From Pontiella desulfatans (GTDB taxonomy: Bacteria > Verrucomicrobiota > Kiritimatiellia > Kiritimatiellales > Pontiellaceae), in the NCBI RefSeq assembly GCF_900890425.1, contig NZ_CAAHFG010000003.1, positions 496,001 through 560,000 of the forward strand: 64,000 nucleotides of DNA, in the 5' to 3' direction. A program made the position numbers and the translations under genes. Under the pieces are notes generated by a model that saw only the letters and a list, made by a program, of their open reading frames with translations, was not told the DNA's origin and did no database searches. This document shows, piece by piece, positions 8,488 through 18,014 of the stretch (positions within the stretch are counted from its first letter, which is position 1; each line of letters begins with the position of its first letter).

Positions 8488-9102
8488 GCGGGACTTTTTC
8501 AGGCGACGGTTCGTTAGGAAAAATGTGATGGCCCCGATGCCCAGGAGTGATGTGGTTGAAGGTTCCGGAATGACAGCGTTCTCGTAGACTGATATCCGAT
8601 TGGTCGCCAGTGCATCTTTAGCCTGACCCAGGTCATACATTTCCGGTAGCAATGGTGGGACTATGGTTTTGTCTATATTAGACATGGTTTGTACATGACC
8701 GACATAGAATTTGCTCCCGTATCCGGCGTCTTCTGTGTTGAAGATGCGACCGTACACTTTTCCGTTTCCGAGGTAGCCGACATCTACTCTTCTGTAAAAC
8801 AACGCCCACTCCTCGTAGGGTTGGCCTGTGTTTTCATAAACGAACTGATCTAGGAGGATATCGTCTCCTTCAACTCCGCCTCCGATGTAAAGGGTTGATC
8901 CTTGGTAATAGTCGGGGATGCCGTTGTCCCCCGCATAGAGAAGTTGAACCAAGGCTTTGTCGCCCGTGTTGGGAAGAAGGGGGGTGTTGCCGGTCGGGTC
9001 GGATCCGTCGGCAAATCCCCACATCGTCAAGAAATCCAGATAGAAATCTGAAAACACGCTGCCGCACAGCATTACGCAGGTGGTTAGTATAATTCTTCTC
9101 AT
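8485..9102 (-). CDS. small PEP-CTERM-anchored secreted protein
   Basis: The start ATG 9102 follows AGGAGGA. A signal peptide (MRRIILTTCVMLCGSVFS) opens a 205-residue protein. The C-terminus has the sorting signal AVIPEPSTTSLLGIGAITFF followed by NRRLKKSR. In this family an exosortase removes the tail and anchors or exports the protein; no exosortase gene is in this window. The middle (DFLTMWGFADGSDPTG, LLPNTGDKALVQLLYAG) resembles the later PEP-CTERM protein at 17.3 kb only in general style. The function is unknown. Confidence 0.8.
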   Translation of the reverse strand: MRRIILTTCVMLCGSVFSDFYLDFLTMWGFADGSDPTGNTPLLPNTGDKALVQLLYAGDNGIPDYYQGSTLYIGGGVEGDDILLDQFVYENTGQPYEEWALFYRRVDVGYLGNGKVYGRIFNTEDAGYGSKFYVGHVQTMSNIDKTIVPPLLPEMYDLGQAKDALATNRISVYENAVIPEPSTTSLLGIGAITFFLTNRRLKKSR

Positions 9103-9259
9103 GCTTCCTCCTGTCTTAAAGAATTTTTCGATTGTGGGTTTTGATATCGTGTTTGTCAATTGAATGCATTTTTTTTGCATTTTCCCCGGGAGACTCGGTC
9201 AGTGCGTTTTTAGCCATTCCTGCTTGTTGAATAGTTGAGAGGCACTATATAACGTCCTA

Positions 9260-12205
9260 ATGAAAACTATATCCCTTCTGTTTTTCTTCTCGGGTATCGC
9301 CGCGCTCACCTATGAAGTGCTCTGGGTTCGTCACCTGGGTCACATTTTTGGCAATACGGTCTATGCCGCCGCCACCGTCATGATGACCTATATGTTTGGT
9401 TTGGCGTTGGGGTCGCATTTTGCTGGAAAGTGGGCAGCCAAGATTAAAAAACCAGTTCAAATGTTCGGTATTTTGGAAGTGGCAACTGCGTTTTATGCAC
9501 TTTGCGTGCCGCTCATTTTTAAGCTGATCCAGGTGCTTTATCGTTTCTTTGCCCTTCATGTTTCCGATTCGTTTGCCGTTCTCACGGTAGTTCGTGTTGT
9601 TCTTGCATTGGTGTTGCTGCTGATTCCTACCGCCATGATGGGGGCAACCCTTCCCGTGCTGTCCAAAGGGTTCCTTACCCGGGTGGAGCGGTTTGGCTCT
9701 CGCTTGGGTATTCTTTACGGGGTCAACACGCTGGGCGCGGTTTCCGGCGTTTTATTGGCTGGGTTCGTCTTTATTCCTAAACTCGGCATGAGCCTTACCA
9801 ACGTGGTGGCCGTCTGTCTAGATGCTTCTGTTGGCTTCATCGCCATCTATCTTTCGCGTACCATGGATAGCTCGCCGGAGATCGCCGAGGCGATAAAGCT
9901 AGAAGCACAATTAGATAAAGGAAGCTTCAAGCGTGGCAAGGTGGCAACCGGGTTGTTGTTGGCCATTGGTGCTTCCGGTTTTCTTTCCCTTGCTTTCGAG
10001 GTCGTCTGGTTCCGGGCGCTGATTTTGGTGTTTGGTTCCACCACCTATTCCTTTTCCGCCATGCTCGGCGTATTCCTGATCGGCCTTTCGATCGGTTCCA
10101 TGATCATCAGCCGTTTTGCCGACAAGGCGAAGCGTCCGGCCGCCATCTTTGGCGCGGCCGCCATGCTGACCGGTATCTACAGCCTGGTTTCCATGGGCTG
10201 GTTTACGCTGATGCCCGAATATTTGCTGGAAAGCCTGATGCTCAAGGGAACTCCTGGGTGGGGGCGGATGATCATGCTCAAGTTTATGATCACCCTTATT
10301 TTCCTGCTCGTGCCCACCATTCTTTTCGGAGCATCCTTCACGGCGGCGGTCAAGGCCATCCGGGCGGCGATGAATTCCTCCCCGCGCGCTGTCGGCGAAG
10401 CCGCCATGTTCAACACGATTGGTGCGGCGCTGGGTGCCTTTTTTGGCGGATTCATCCTGTTGCCAGCCATTGGCATGGAAAAGTCGCTCATTGTATGCGC
10501 TTTCTTGATCCTGGCCTTGGGACTGGCCCTCAGCCTGACGTCGGCAACGGCCAAGTGGGCTAAGATTCTGGCGGTGGTAGTGGCGGTTCTGGCGCTGGTT
10601 GGAACCTTGATCAGCCCACCGCACTGGGACAAGCAGATCATGTCGTCGGGCCCCTATTTTGGGCCGTGGAACTATGTCAAGGATGGCAAGGTCACCCTTA
10701 TGGAGCAGCTGCGGCAGTTTCGCTTGCTCTATTTTAACGAGGGGATCACCTCCACGATTTCGGTGGTGAAGGATTCCAACGAAGATCTGATGTATTGCAG
10801 CCAGGGTAAGGTCGAGGCCGACACCTCCGAGCGAAGCATGATGTTGCAGCGTATGATGGGTCACCTGCCTATGCTGTTTCATCCCAGTCCCCAGCGCGCC
10901 GTCAATATTGGTCTGGGCGCCGGGGTCACCTTTGGTGCAGTGAGCTGTTATCCGGCCGAGCACCTCGAGGTGGTTGAATTCGAGCCCAGCGTGGTGAACA
11001 TTGCCAGGGTATGGGGCGAACGGAACCATAATGTTGTCGATAAACCCAATGTAACGGTCACCATTAACGACGGTCGCAATCATCTGTTTGTTGGGGGCGA
11101 GCCCTACGACGTGATTACCTCGGACCCTTTCGAGCCGGTCATGGCTGGAGCCGCCAATCTTTATACCGTCGATTTCTTCGAGCTGGCGAAGAGCCGCCTG
11201 GCTGAGGGTGGCATCATGGCGCAATATTTGCCGCTCTACGAATTGTCCTATGAAGACTATTCGATGATTATGCGCTCCTTCGCCAAGGTCTTCCCGGACG
11301 CGCTGTTGTTCTTTACCGGATTCGATTCGATCATGCTTGGTGGAAAGGGCGATTTGGCGCTGACGCTTCCTGTCGCGAAGGAAAAATTTGAGATTCTCGA
11401 GGTCAGGGCCTCTCTTGCCGATGTCGGTTTCACGAAACCTGAAATGCTCTTGAGCATGTTTGTGGCTCGTCTTTCGGATGACGTCCATCTGTTTAGGGAG
11501 GGTAAGCTTAATACTGATAACCATCCCTATGTCGAGTTTGCCGCTCCCAAAAGCACCTTCCGCTATACACCGGATGAAAACCAGCAGACCCTGCTGGAAA
11601 ACTATTCCCCGATGCCGAAATTCCTGCTTGAGGGACTCGATGAAGAGCAGAAAAAGATCGTCCAGGATTCACATAAGGCTATGCGTATGATGCTCGAAGC
11701 CAATATTTTCCGGGCTCAGGAAAACTATAAGAAAAACATCAACCTTTTGATGGAGGCCGCGAAGCTGGCGCCTGAAAACCCGGTCATCGCCAATGAGCTT
11801 GGGTCTAGTCTCATGATATCCGCTAATTCGGTGGCGGCGGCGGGGTATGCCCAGCAGGCCGTTTTGCAGTATGAGCTAGCGCTTAAATACAAGCCTAATG
11901 AATTTAATGCCATCTATCGGCTTGTGAATTTGAACATGCGATTGCAAAACCTTGAAAAAGCCAACCAGTATTTGGAAGAAGGGTTGAGGCGCTTCCCGGA
12001 TTCGCCGTTGTTCATTGCTTTGCGTGGGCGTATTAAGGGGACGTTGGGTGATTTTCAAGGCGCGGCTACGGACATTAATGTGGCCATCGAGATGCTCCCG
12101 GAATATGTAGATTTTTGGGTGGACTATGAAAAGGCGTTGCGGGTCTTGGGCGATGCGAAAGGCGCGAACGAAGCGAAGCGGCAGATCGAGCGACTTTCCC
12201 TCTAG
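9260..12205 (+). CDS. fused MFS-like transporter / spermidine synthase-like protein with TPR tail
   Basis: A 981-residue protein in three parts. Residues 1-450 hold about 12-14 membrane segments of the MFS-like fold usual in fused MFS/spermidine synthases (for example MGATLPVLSKGFLTRVERFG). Residues 530-730 are a SpeE-like Rossmann domain with the nucleotide loop INIGLGAGVTFGAV, an acidic strand VVEFEPSVV, NDGRNHL and TSDPFEP. Residues 790-981 form TPR-like helical pairs. Spermidine synthase activity is not assured in such fusions, as the substrate-binding residues vary. A second family member follows 32 bases downstream, so the two probably work together. TTGTTG/TATATA-like boxes near 9224-9251 would place the transcript start almost at the ATG. 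Confidence 0.8.
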   Translation: MKTISLLFFFSGIAALTYEVLWVRHLGHIFGNTVYAAATVMMTYMFGLALGSHFAGKWAAKIKKPVQMFGILEVATAFYALCVPLIFKLIQVLYRFFALHVSDSFAVLTVVRVVLALVLLLIPTAMMGATLPVLSKGFLTRVERFGSRLGILYGVNTLGAVSGVLLAGFVFIPKLGMSLTNVVAVCLDASVGFIAIYLSRTMDSSPEIAEAIKLEAQLDKGSFKRGKVATGLLLAIGASGFLSLAFEVVWFRALILVFGSTTYSFSAMLGVFLIGLSIGSMIISRFADKAKRPAAIFGAAAMLTGIYSLVSMGWFTLMPEYLLESLMLKGTPGWGRMIMLKFMITLIFLLVPTILFGASFTAAVKAIRAAMNSSPRAVGEAAMFNTIGAALGAFFGGFILLPAIGMEKSLIVCAFLILALGLALSLTSATAKWAKILAVVVAVLALVGTLISPPHWDKQIMSSGPYFGPWNYVKDGKVTLMEQLRQFRLLYFNEGITSTISVVKDSNEDLMYCSQGKVEADTSERSMMLQRMMGHLPMLFHPSPQRAVNIGLGAGVTFGAVSCYPAEHLEVVEFEPSVVNIARVWGERNHNVVDKPNVTVTINDGRNHLFVGGEPYDVITSDPFEPVMAGAANLYTVDFFELAKSRLAEGGIMAQYLPLYELSYEDYSMIMRSFAKVFPDALLFFTGFDSIMLGGKGDLALTLPVAKEKFEILEVRASLADVGFTKPEMLLSMFVARLSDDVHLFREGKLNTDNHPYVEFAAPKSTFRYTPDENQQTLLENYSPMPKFLLEGLDEEQKKIVQDSHKAMRMMLEANIFRAQENYKKNINLLMEAAKLAPENPVIANELGSSLMISANSVAAAGYAQQAVLQYELALKYKPNEFNAIYRLVNLNMRLQNLEKANQYLEEGLRRFPDSPLFIALRGRIKGTLGDFQGAATDINVAIEMLPEYVDFWVDYEKALRVLGDAKGANEAKRQIERLSL

Positions 12206-12237
12206 GTTTTATAAAAGCTAATCCTTTTAAGGCGCCC

Positions 12238-14304
12238 ATGAAAAAGAATCTCCTGTTTCCGTCAACGGTATTTCTCGGGGCGTTCCTGTTGTTTCAGGTT
12301 CAGCCGTTGATCGGGAAATATTTCCTGCCGTGGTTTGGTGGCACTTCCTCGGTCTGGACAATCTGTCTGTTGTTTTTCCAGTTGCTGTTGTTGGGTGGTT
12401 ATGCTTATGCGCATTTCCTGCAGCGCTTTGCCCCGTGCCGGCAGGTGATGATGCATTGCTCGCTGCTTGGGGCAGTCATATTAGTGGGGATCGCTTTGTT
12501 TTTTGTGTGGGGCAACCCTATCCTTCCTTCCGCCGATTGGCGTCCGGAGAACAATTTATGGCCCGCGTGGAGTGTGTTCCGGTTGTTGTTGGTGAGCATT
12601 GGCGCTGCCTATTTTCTGCTCGCGGCGAACACTTCGTTGCTACAGGCATGGATGCATAAGGCCGATTCTTCGAAGTCGCCTTACGTTCTTTATATTGTTT
12701 CGAACACGGCCTCTTTGCTGGCTCTGTTGGGGTATCCTTTCTTGGCGGAGCCCTTCTTTGCCTTGAAGACGCAGGCGTTTCTTTGGAGTCTGGGGTTTAT
12801 TGTCTATGCGTTGCTTTGTGCACTAGCTGCGAGGCATGTTCGGGATATTTCGGCATCGGCTGTAAATCAGGATGCTGCTCTAGGGAGTTCCTCCCCGGGA
12901 TGGCGAAGATACCTCGCTTGGATAAGCCTGTCGGCATGCGGGGTGCTAGTGCTCATGGCGATCACGAATCAGATGACACAGGATGTTCCTCCGGTACCGT
13001 TCCTTTGGGTGCTTCCGCTGGCGCTCTATCTGCTAAGTTATATTGTTGGTTTCATGGATCGTTTGGCCATAGGAAAATGGAACGATGTCTACCTCTATAT
13101 CCTGGTTGTTGGGTGTTATCTGGCATGGTATCTGATGGAAAAGGGTTCGGTCATTGGATTGATTCCGCAGATAGCTGGGTATGGTTTGGTGCTCTTCTCG
13201 CTATGCCTTTTTTGCCACAACGGACTATATCGCCGGAGGCCGGAGCCGCGTTTCCTGACCGGTTTTTATTTATCGATCTCCCTGGGCGGTGTGTTGGGGG
13301 GTATCTTTGTGGCGATTGTGTCGCCAGTTGTTTTTAGCCATTACTGGGAATATCAGATCAGTCTGGTTCTTGCCGCAGTGCTTGCAGTGTTCACCGTGTA
13401 CGCCGATAAGAAGAGCATGTTCCATGTGGTTCGCCATGCGCTCTGGATTCCTGTCTTACTATTGGGGTTCAATGTTTCAAGGGATGCTGTCGAGGAATCC
13501 GGGAAGTCGGTCTATATCTCCCGCAACTTTTTCGGCAAAGTCTACGTGGCAAAAAAGGCCCAGATGGACAATACCGTCATGTCCTATGAGCTCAAGCATG
13601 GGCATATCACGCATGGATTGCAGATCGATCATCCCATTTATCGCAAATATCCCACCACCTATTATACGGAGAAGGGGGGCGGGGGGCTCGCCATTGTCAA
13701 GCATCCGAAAAGGCGCCTAGGCCAGCCTATGCATGTTGGGTTGCTTGGCATGGGCATCGGAACGCTTGCGGCTCATGGGCAGGAGGGCGATGTCTTTAGG
13801 TTCTACGAAATCAATCCCGAGGTAATCAACCTAGCCACCAATAGCCCATGGTTTACCTATGTGGGCGATTCGAAAGCGAATGTGGAGGTTGTCTGTGGGG
13901 ATGGTCGCATGGCCATGGAAGACGATCTGAAAGCGGGCATCTCAAAATTCGATGTTTTGGCAATCGATGTGTTTAGTGGCGACCAGGTGCCGGTGCATAT
14001 CATCACTAAAGAGGCTTTCGGTCTATATCTGGAGCTATTGGAGGAGGATGGCCTGATTGCCATCCACATTAGCAATCGATATTTGGACCTAGCCCCTGTG
14101 CTCAAGGCGGCCGCAGGTCACTACGGCCTATATTCCTCCCTGATCACCACCCCGAAAAAAGGATTCAGCAGTCAGACAACGTGGGTGTTGATGGGGCGGA
14201 GCGAACGGTTGGTTGAGAAGATTAGTCCCTCCGGTATCGGCGGGGAGGTTTCCAGGCTCTGGACGGATGACTTTAGCAATCTGTTTTCTGTGCTGCGGAA
14301 ATAG
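12238..14304 (+). CDS. fused MFS-like transporter / spermidine synthase-like protein
   Basis: A 688-residue protein. Residues 1-440 are strongly hydrophobic with about 12 membrane segments. The C-terminal domain (about 480-680) is a SpeE-like methyltransferase fold with VGLLGMGIGTLAAHG, FYEINPEVINLA, CGDGRMAM and LAIDVFSGDQVP. It lacks the TPR tail of its upstream neighbour. The stop TAG ends at 14304, and its last bases lie in the 10-bp target duplication of the ISAs1 element, so the insertion just missed the coding sequence. The metabolite handled is unknown. Confidence 0.8.
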   Translation: MKKNLLFPSTVFLGAFLLFQVQPLIGKYFLPWFGGTSSVWTICLLFFQLLLLGGYAYAHFLQRFAPCRQVMMHCSLLGAVILVGIALFFVWGNPILPSADWRPENNLWPAWSVFRLLLVSIGAAYFLLAANTSLLQAWMHKADSSKSPYVLYIVSNTASLLALLGYPFLAEPFFALKTQAFLWSLGFIVYALLCALAARHVRDISASAVNQDAALGSSSPGWRRYLAWISLSACGVLVLMAITNQMTQDVPPVPFLWVLPLALYLLSYIVGFMDRLAIGKWNDVYLYILVVGCYLAWYLMEKGSVIGLIPQIAGYGLVLFSLCLFCHNGLYRRRPEPRFLTGFYLSISLGGVLGGIFVAIVSPVVFSHYWEYQISLVLAAVLAVFTVYADKKSMFHVVRHALWIPVLLLGFNVSRDAVEESGKSVYISRNFFGKVYVAKKAQMDNTVMSYELKHGHITHGLQIDHPIYRKYPTTYYTEKGGGGLAIVKHPKRRLGQPMHVGLLGMGIGTLAAHGQEGDVFRFYEINPEVINLATNSPWFTYVGDSKANVEVVCGDGRMAMEDDLKAGISKFDVLAIDVFSGDQVPVHIITKEAFGLYLELLEEDGLIAIHISNRYLDLAPVLKAAAGHYGLYSSLITTPKKGFSSQTTWVLMGRSERLVEKISPSGIGGEVSRLWTDDFSNLFSVLRK

Positions 14305-14312
14305 CTGCTGCA
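14303..14312. repeat. left target-site duplication of the ISAs1 element
   Basis: AGCTGCTGCA here is repeated exactly at 16238-16247 on the other side of the element. Ten bases is within the usual ISAs1 range. Confidence 0.75.
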
Positions 14313-16237
14313 CAGTACCAATTGACGAGAGACCCTAATCCTTATTCCGACAAGGGAATGTGAAAATAACCTGGTAACATCCTGCCCTGTATGCTCCACT
14401 ACGGAGCATGGAATCGACTAAAATACCTACAGAGCAGGATGTCTTGGACAAGGTAACCGTTCGCCTGATCCTCGAACATGAAAAAGAGCAATGGAATGCC
14501 TTTATTGAGAAGGAGCACTATCTTCACAACCCGACGCTCGTGGGCGAGCAGCTGCGCTATGTCGCCGAGGTGGGCGGCCGATGGCTGGCCCTGCTTTCGT
14601 GGAGCGGGGCCGCGTACCACATTGCCGGCCGCGACCGCTGGATCGGTTGGTCGGACATGCAGCGGCGCAATCGCCTGCACTTCGTCGTTTCGAATAGCCG
14701 CTTCCTGCTGCGCACCGGCCGCGGGGAATATCCGAACCTGGCCTCGCGCATCCTGCGGCTGAGTCTGGCGCGGCTGGATGGCGACTGGTGCGAACGCTAC
14801 GGGCACGGCCTGCTGCTGGCCGAGACGTTCGTGGATATCGAAGCGTATGCGGGCACCTGCTACAAGGCCTCGAACTGGATCGAGCTGGGGAGAACCAAGG
14901 GCTTCGAGCGGGCGGGCACCGATTACTACGAACCCCATGCCCGGCCGAAGCGGCTCTTCATCCGCCCGCTGCACCGCAAGGCGCGGGAGCTGCTGAGCGC
15001 TCCCGAGCTGCCCGATGCGTGGGGCGCCCAGGAGCGTTGCTTCCATCCGGGTTGCACCGTGAAAACCCCGCAACTGCGCTCCATCTTCGGCCAGTTCAAT
15101 GCCGTGCCCGATCCCCGGGCCGTTCGCGGGCGGCGCTATCCGATCGGCTGCCTGCTGAGCATCGCCGCCTGCGCCGTGCTGGCCGGGGCGCAGGGATACG
15201 AGGCCATCGCCGACTATGCCTCCCATCTCACCCAGCCCCAGCGCCGCGCCCTGCGCTGCTGGAAACGGCGCAACGGCGCGTACGACGCCCCGTGCGCGAC
15301 CACGTTCTGGGAGCTGTTCAATGCGATCGACCCCGACCGGCTCGATCAAGTGGTCTGCACCGTTCTCAAAGAGCTGCAGGGCGAACGTCCCGCAGCCATT
15401 GCCGTCGATGGCAAAACCGTGCGCAGCACCCGCCCGGACGCGGAGCACGACAACAAGCTCAACCTCTTCGCCGCCCTGGCGCACGAACAGGCCATCGTCC
15501 AGAACCAGATCGCCATCGACGACAAGAGCAACGAAATCCCCGCCCTCGCGGATCTGCTCGAACCGTTGGAGCTCGACGGAACCGTCGTCACCGCCGACGC
15601 CCTCAACACCCAGCGCGAAAGCGCGCGGCATATCGTGCAGGACAAGGGCGCCCACTACGTGTTCACCGTAAAAGACAACCAGCCCGGCCTGCGCCAACGG
15701 ATCGAACAGCGCCTCTCGGGGCGCACTTTTTCCCTCAGCCCGCCGCACCGTTGACAAAGCCGGCGGACAAACCATCGAGCGCCGGATCATCGCCGCGCCC
15801 GTCACCGCCTGCGGGATCGACTTCCCCTTTGCCGCCCAGGTCTTCATGATCCGCCGCAACCGAACCAAAGGGGCCGAAAAGACAACGGAAACCGTCTGCG
15901 GCATAACCGACCTCCGCCCGGACGAGGCCGACGAGCACCGGTTGCTCGCGCTCAACCGCGGGCACTGGAGCATCGAAAACAAACTGCACCTGCCAAGGGA
16001 CACCACCTACCGCGAAGACCACAACCGCATCCGCAAGCGCAACGGGTCTCATGCGCTGGCCTCAATGAAGAACCTGGCCATCGGCCTGCACGCCCTCGGC
16101 GTATTCAATACGCGCAAATCCCCCTGCAAAACCATCCCGAAAATGAACCGCAAACTCGCCCGGAACCCTCAAATCGCAATAAATTTCTGTATAACCCCTT
16201 ATAACAACAGACTACTGCAATGAACTGAATGCTACTG
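14313..16237 (+). mobile_element. ISAs1-family insertion sequence, about 1.9 kb
   Basis: The element is bounded by the 10-bp duplication AGCTGCTGCA. Its left end begins CAGTACCAAT. The reverse complement of its right end begins CAGTAGCATT. The terminal repeats are therefore short and imperfect, but share CAGTA at the tips. It carries one transposase gene, broken by a frameshift. It inserted directly behind the stop of the spermidine-synthase-like gene. Confidence 0.75.
14408..16223 (+). pseudogene. ISAs1 transposase with N-terminal DruA/DUF4338 domain, frameshifted
   Basis: The first frame (14408-15754, 448 codons) begins with a domain of about 200 residues resembling DUF4338, the family of Druantia protein DruA (motifs LVGEQLRYVAEVGGRWLALL, LAETFVD, YYEPHARPKRLF). 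An ISAs1 transposase follows, with the N-terminal helper region (about 215-300) and catalytic Asp in AVDGKT (334) and TADAL (397). Near 15717-15740 the reading shifts by +1. The remaining part (SARRTVDKAGGQTIERR through HWSIENKL, which carries the catalytic Glu) lies in the third frame and ends at 16223. No -1 slippery site would produce this shift, so the gene is probably inactive, unless the base run there is a sequencing error. Confidence 0.8.
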
Positions 16238-16247
16238 AGCTGCTGCA
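16238..16247. repeat. right target-site duplication of the ISAs1 element
   Basis: Exact copy of AGCTGCTGCA at 14303-14312. The non-coding DNA from here to the next gene (about 300 bases) shows only a probable promoter near 16471-16499. Confidence 0.75.
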
Positions 16248-16470
16248 AAGCTAACTGAAATTGAACTTGATTTTTTCGGTCTTTCATGGGTTTATACACA
16301 CGGGTTCGCAATGGATGGAGAGGCGAAATGGGTTCAATTCCTGTCTGTTGCAAGCATCAACGAGTGGAGTTTGGCGACTGAAAGTTGTGGTCTGAGGTTC
16401 TTGAAAATCGCAGGTTTCCAAATGTTTATGCGTTTTGATGTCCAAAATTCGAAATATTCGGAAAAATCAG

Positions 16471-16499
16471 TTGCCGCGCAACATGGATTGATGTAGAAA
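16471..16499 (+). promoter_or_regulatory. sigma-70-like promoter for the TSANIVGYTKV gene
   Basis: TTGCCG, a 17-base spacer and TAGAAA lie about 48 bases upstream of the ATG. The -35 box is inside a small GTTGC-CGC-GCAAC palindrome. Confidence 0.4.
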
Positions 16500-16546
16500 G
16501 TCTAAATCTAAGTGGAATGGGTTCACTTACAACTAGGAGTAATAGA

Positions 16547-17191
16547 ATGAAAAAATTAGTAATGGCAGTAGCAGTACTCGCATGCGCGTCCGCTGTCGTC
16601 GCGCAGACCGTGACCAGCGCTAATATTGTTGGTTACACTAAAGTTAATGCAGTCGGCGGTGAGCTGAGTCTCGTTGCTCTTAACTTTGAAACCGGCGGAA
16701 CTACCCTTCAGGATATGATCGGTACCGATGTTCCGGCTTTGAGTTTTGTTTATCTTTGGGACAAAGACACTTCGGCCTACACCTCTGCCTCATTGAATAC
16801 CCGTGGTAGCTGGACTCCCAACCTGACCGTCGATATCGGTGATGCGATGTGGATTCAGGCGGCTGGCGCTGGAACCAATGAGCTGATTTTTAGTGGTGAG
16901 GTGCTCACTTCCAACAGTGTTTGGGCGCTTCCTGCTGGTATCGTCGCTACAGGCTATAGCTTCCCTGTTGAGAAGGATTTCAAAACCACTCAGGCTGCTA
17001 CCGACCTGGCCGCTCTTAGTTTCCTTTACATGTGGGACGAAGGCACTCAATCCTATGCTGCGTGGTCTAAGAACACCCGCGGTACTTGGACAGGTACTGG
17101 AGATCCTATCATGGATCCGAAGGAAGGCTTCTGGATTGACAATGCTGGTTCTGCCATCGTCGTTGACGAGCCGGTTCCGTTCACCCCGTAA
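16547..17191 (+). CDS. secreted TSANIVGYTKV-type protein, two-repeat
   Basis: The start ATG 16547 follows CTAGGAGTAA. A signal peptide (MKKLVMAVAVLACASAVVAQ) precedes TVTSANIVGYTKV, the opening of a family abundant in Verrucomicrobia/Kiritimatiellota. The mature part holds two copies of a module of about 75 residues: LSFVYLWDKDTSAYTSASLN then RGSWT, and LSFLYMWDEGTQSYAAWSKN then RGTWT. The 214-residue protein has no PEP-CTERM tail. It precedes a PEP-CTERM gene by 66 bases with a hairpin between them. The function is unknown; its style suggests an abundant surface or matrix protein. Confidence 0.75.
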   Translation: MKKLVMAVAVLACASAVVAQTVTSANIVGYTKVNAVGGELSLVALNFETGGTTLQDMIGTDVPALSFVYLWDKDTSAYTSASLNTRGSWTPNLTVDIGDAMWIQAAGAGTNELIFSGEVLTSNSVWALPAGIVATGYSFPVEKDFKTTQAATDLAALSFLYMWDEGTQSYAAWSKNTRGTWTGTGDPIMDPKEGFWIDNAGSAIVVDEPVPFTP

Positions 17192-17208
17192 ATTATAAGC
17201 TTGTTTGA

Positions 17209-17234
17209 AGTTGACCCGCCTAGGTGGGCGGGTC
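17209..17234 (+). terminator. intercistronic hairpin
   Basis: GACCCGCC and GGCGGGTC-type arms (GACCCGCCTAGG/TGGGCGGGTC) form a strong stem between two surface-protein genes. No T-run follows, so it may attenuate transcription or protect the upstream mRNA rather than stop transcription fully. Confidence 0.5.
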
Positions 17235-17257
17235 GTTAACTAAAGGAGAAAATAAAA

Positions 17258-17842
17258 ATGAAAAAAGCAATTGTACTTCTGAGTGCTATCGCCCTTGCTG
17301 GTGCGGCATCTGCAGACATCTATACGGCACTTGCCGCTGGTTTCGGTATCGGTGGTAATGGTTCGGCTGGTGGTATCGTTAACGCAACTGATGGTACCCA
17401 GATCCTTCTTCAGCTTATCGATGGCGGAGGCGATGGCCTTGATTATGAGGCTGGAATGCAGGTTTGGGCTGATGGCGTAAAGGCTAGCGGCAATGATACT
17501 GTATTGGGCACTCTGTCTGGTGTGGTCACTTCTGGTGGTGCTGACTATAGTGATTGGGCTGGCTTGATTGCAGGCACTATTACTGCTACCTACACTGCTG
17601 ATGCATGGATTCGTGTTAGTGGTACCGAAGGTGGTGACTGGGTTTATGAGCAGGCGATGTCCTTCTCCGATATCGATATTTCCGACCCCAAAGCTACTCC
17701 GGAAGGTAAGTTCTTCGATAACGGCGGTGCTGGCGGAACTGCTACTGGCGCAGTGACAGTCATTCCGGAACCGGCAACCATCGGTCTGATGGGCATCGCT
17801 GGCATCGGCATGTTCCTGGCACGTCGCAAAGCTCGCCGCTAA
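17258..17842 (+). CDS. PEP-CTERM-anchored secreted protein
   Basis: A 194-residue protein with AAAGGAGAAA before the ATG and a signal peptide (MKKAIVLLSAIALAGAASA). The mature region is rich in Gly, Ala and Thr. The C-terminus is a textbook sorting signal: VIPEPATIGLMGIAGIGMFL followed by ARRKARR. Within the organism this is the reference form against which the extended signal at 1-1248 looks unusual. A strong terminator follows. The function of the mature part is unknown. Confidence 0.85.
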   Translation: MKKAIVLLSAIALAGAASADIYTALAAGFGIGGNGSAGGIVNATDGTQILLQLIDGGGDGLDYEAGMQVWADGVKASGNDTVLGTLSGVVTSGGADYSDWAGLIAGTITATYTADAWIRVSGTEGGDWVYEQAMSFSDIDISDPKATPEGKFFDNGGAGGTATGAVTVIPEPATIGLMGIAGIGMFLARRKARR

Positions 17843-17865
17843 TCCTAGCTGCTAAGCTTGCAAGA

Positions 17866-17898
17866 AAAGAGTCCGCTTCGGCGGGCTCTTTTTTTTTG
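17866..17898 (+). terminator. strong intrinsic terminator
   Basis: AGAGTCCGC-TTCG-GCGGGCTCT forms a stable tetraloop stem followed by nine T residues, 24 bases after the PEP-CTERM gene. Confidence 0.9.
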
Positions 17899-18014
17899 TC
17901 CGTTGCTCGCATGTCTGATGCGAGATATCGTTCGCACGGCTGAGGTTCGACATCTGAACCACGTTGTTTTTTGTGGGGCGACATTCCTTGCCTGCCCCGC
18001 CAGGCCGCTCCCTC

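Noticed and set aside
9911-11524. Long open frame antisense to the first spermidine-synthase-like gene
   Set aside because: His/Gln/Arg-rich composition with no domain; it mirrors the codon bias of the real gene. Similar antisense frames at 14399-16006, 20540-21868 and 30583-31659 were rejected for the same reason.
15700-15760. Programmed frameshift in the ISAs1 transposase
   Set aside because: The shift needed is +1, and no slippery site or stimulating structure is visible. An inactivating indel or a sequencing error is more likely.
16290-16350. Possible tRNA end, GGGTTCAATTCC near 16328
   Set aside because: A T-arm-like stem can be drawn, but no matching 5' acceptor strand or anticodon arm lies at the right distance.
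16311-16496. 61-codon open frame before the TSANIVGYTKV gene
   Set aside because: It has no ribosome site, overlaps the probable promoter and shows no family likeness.
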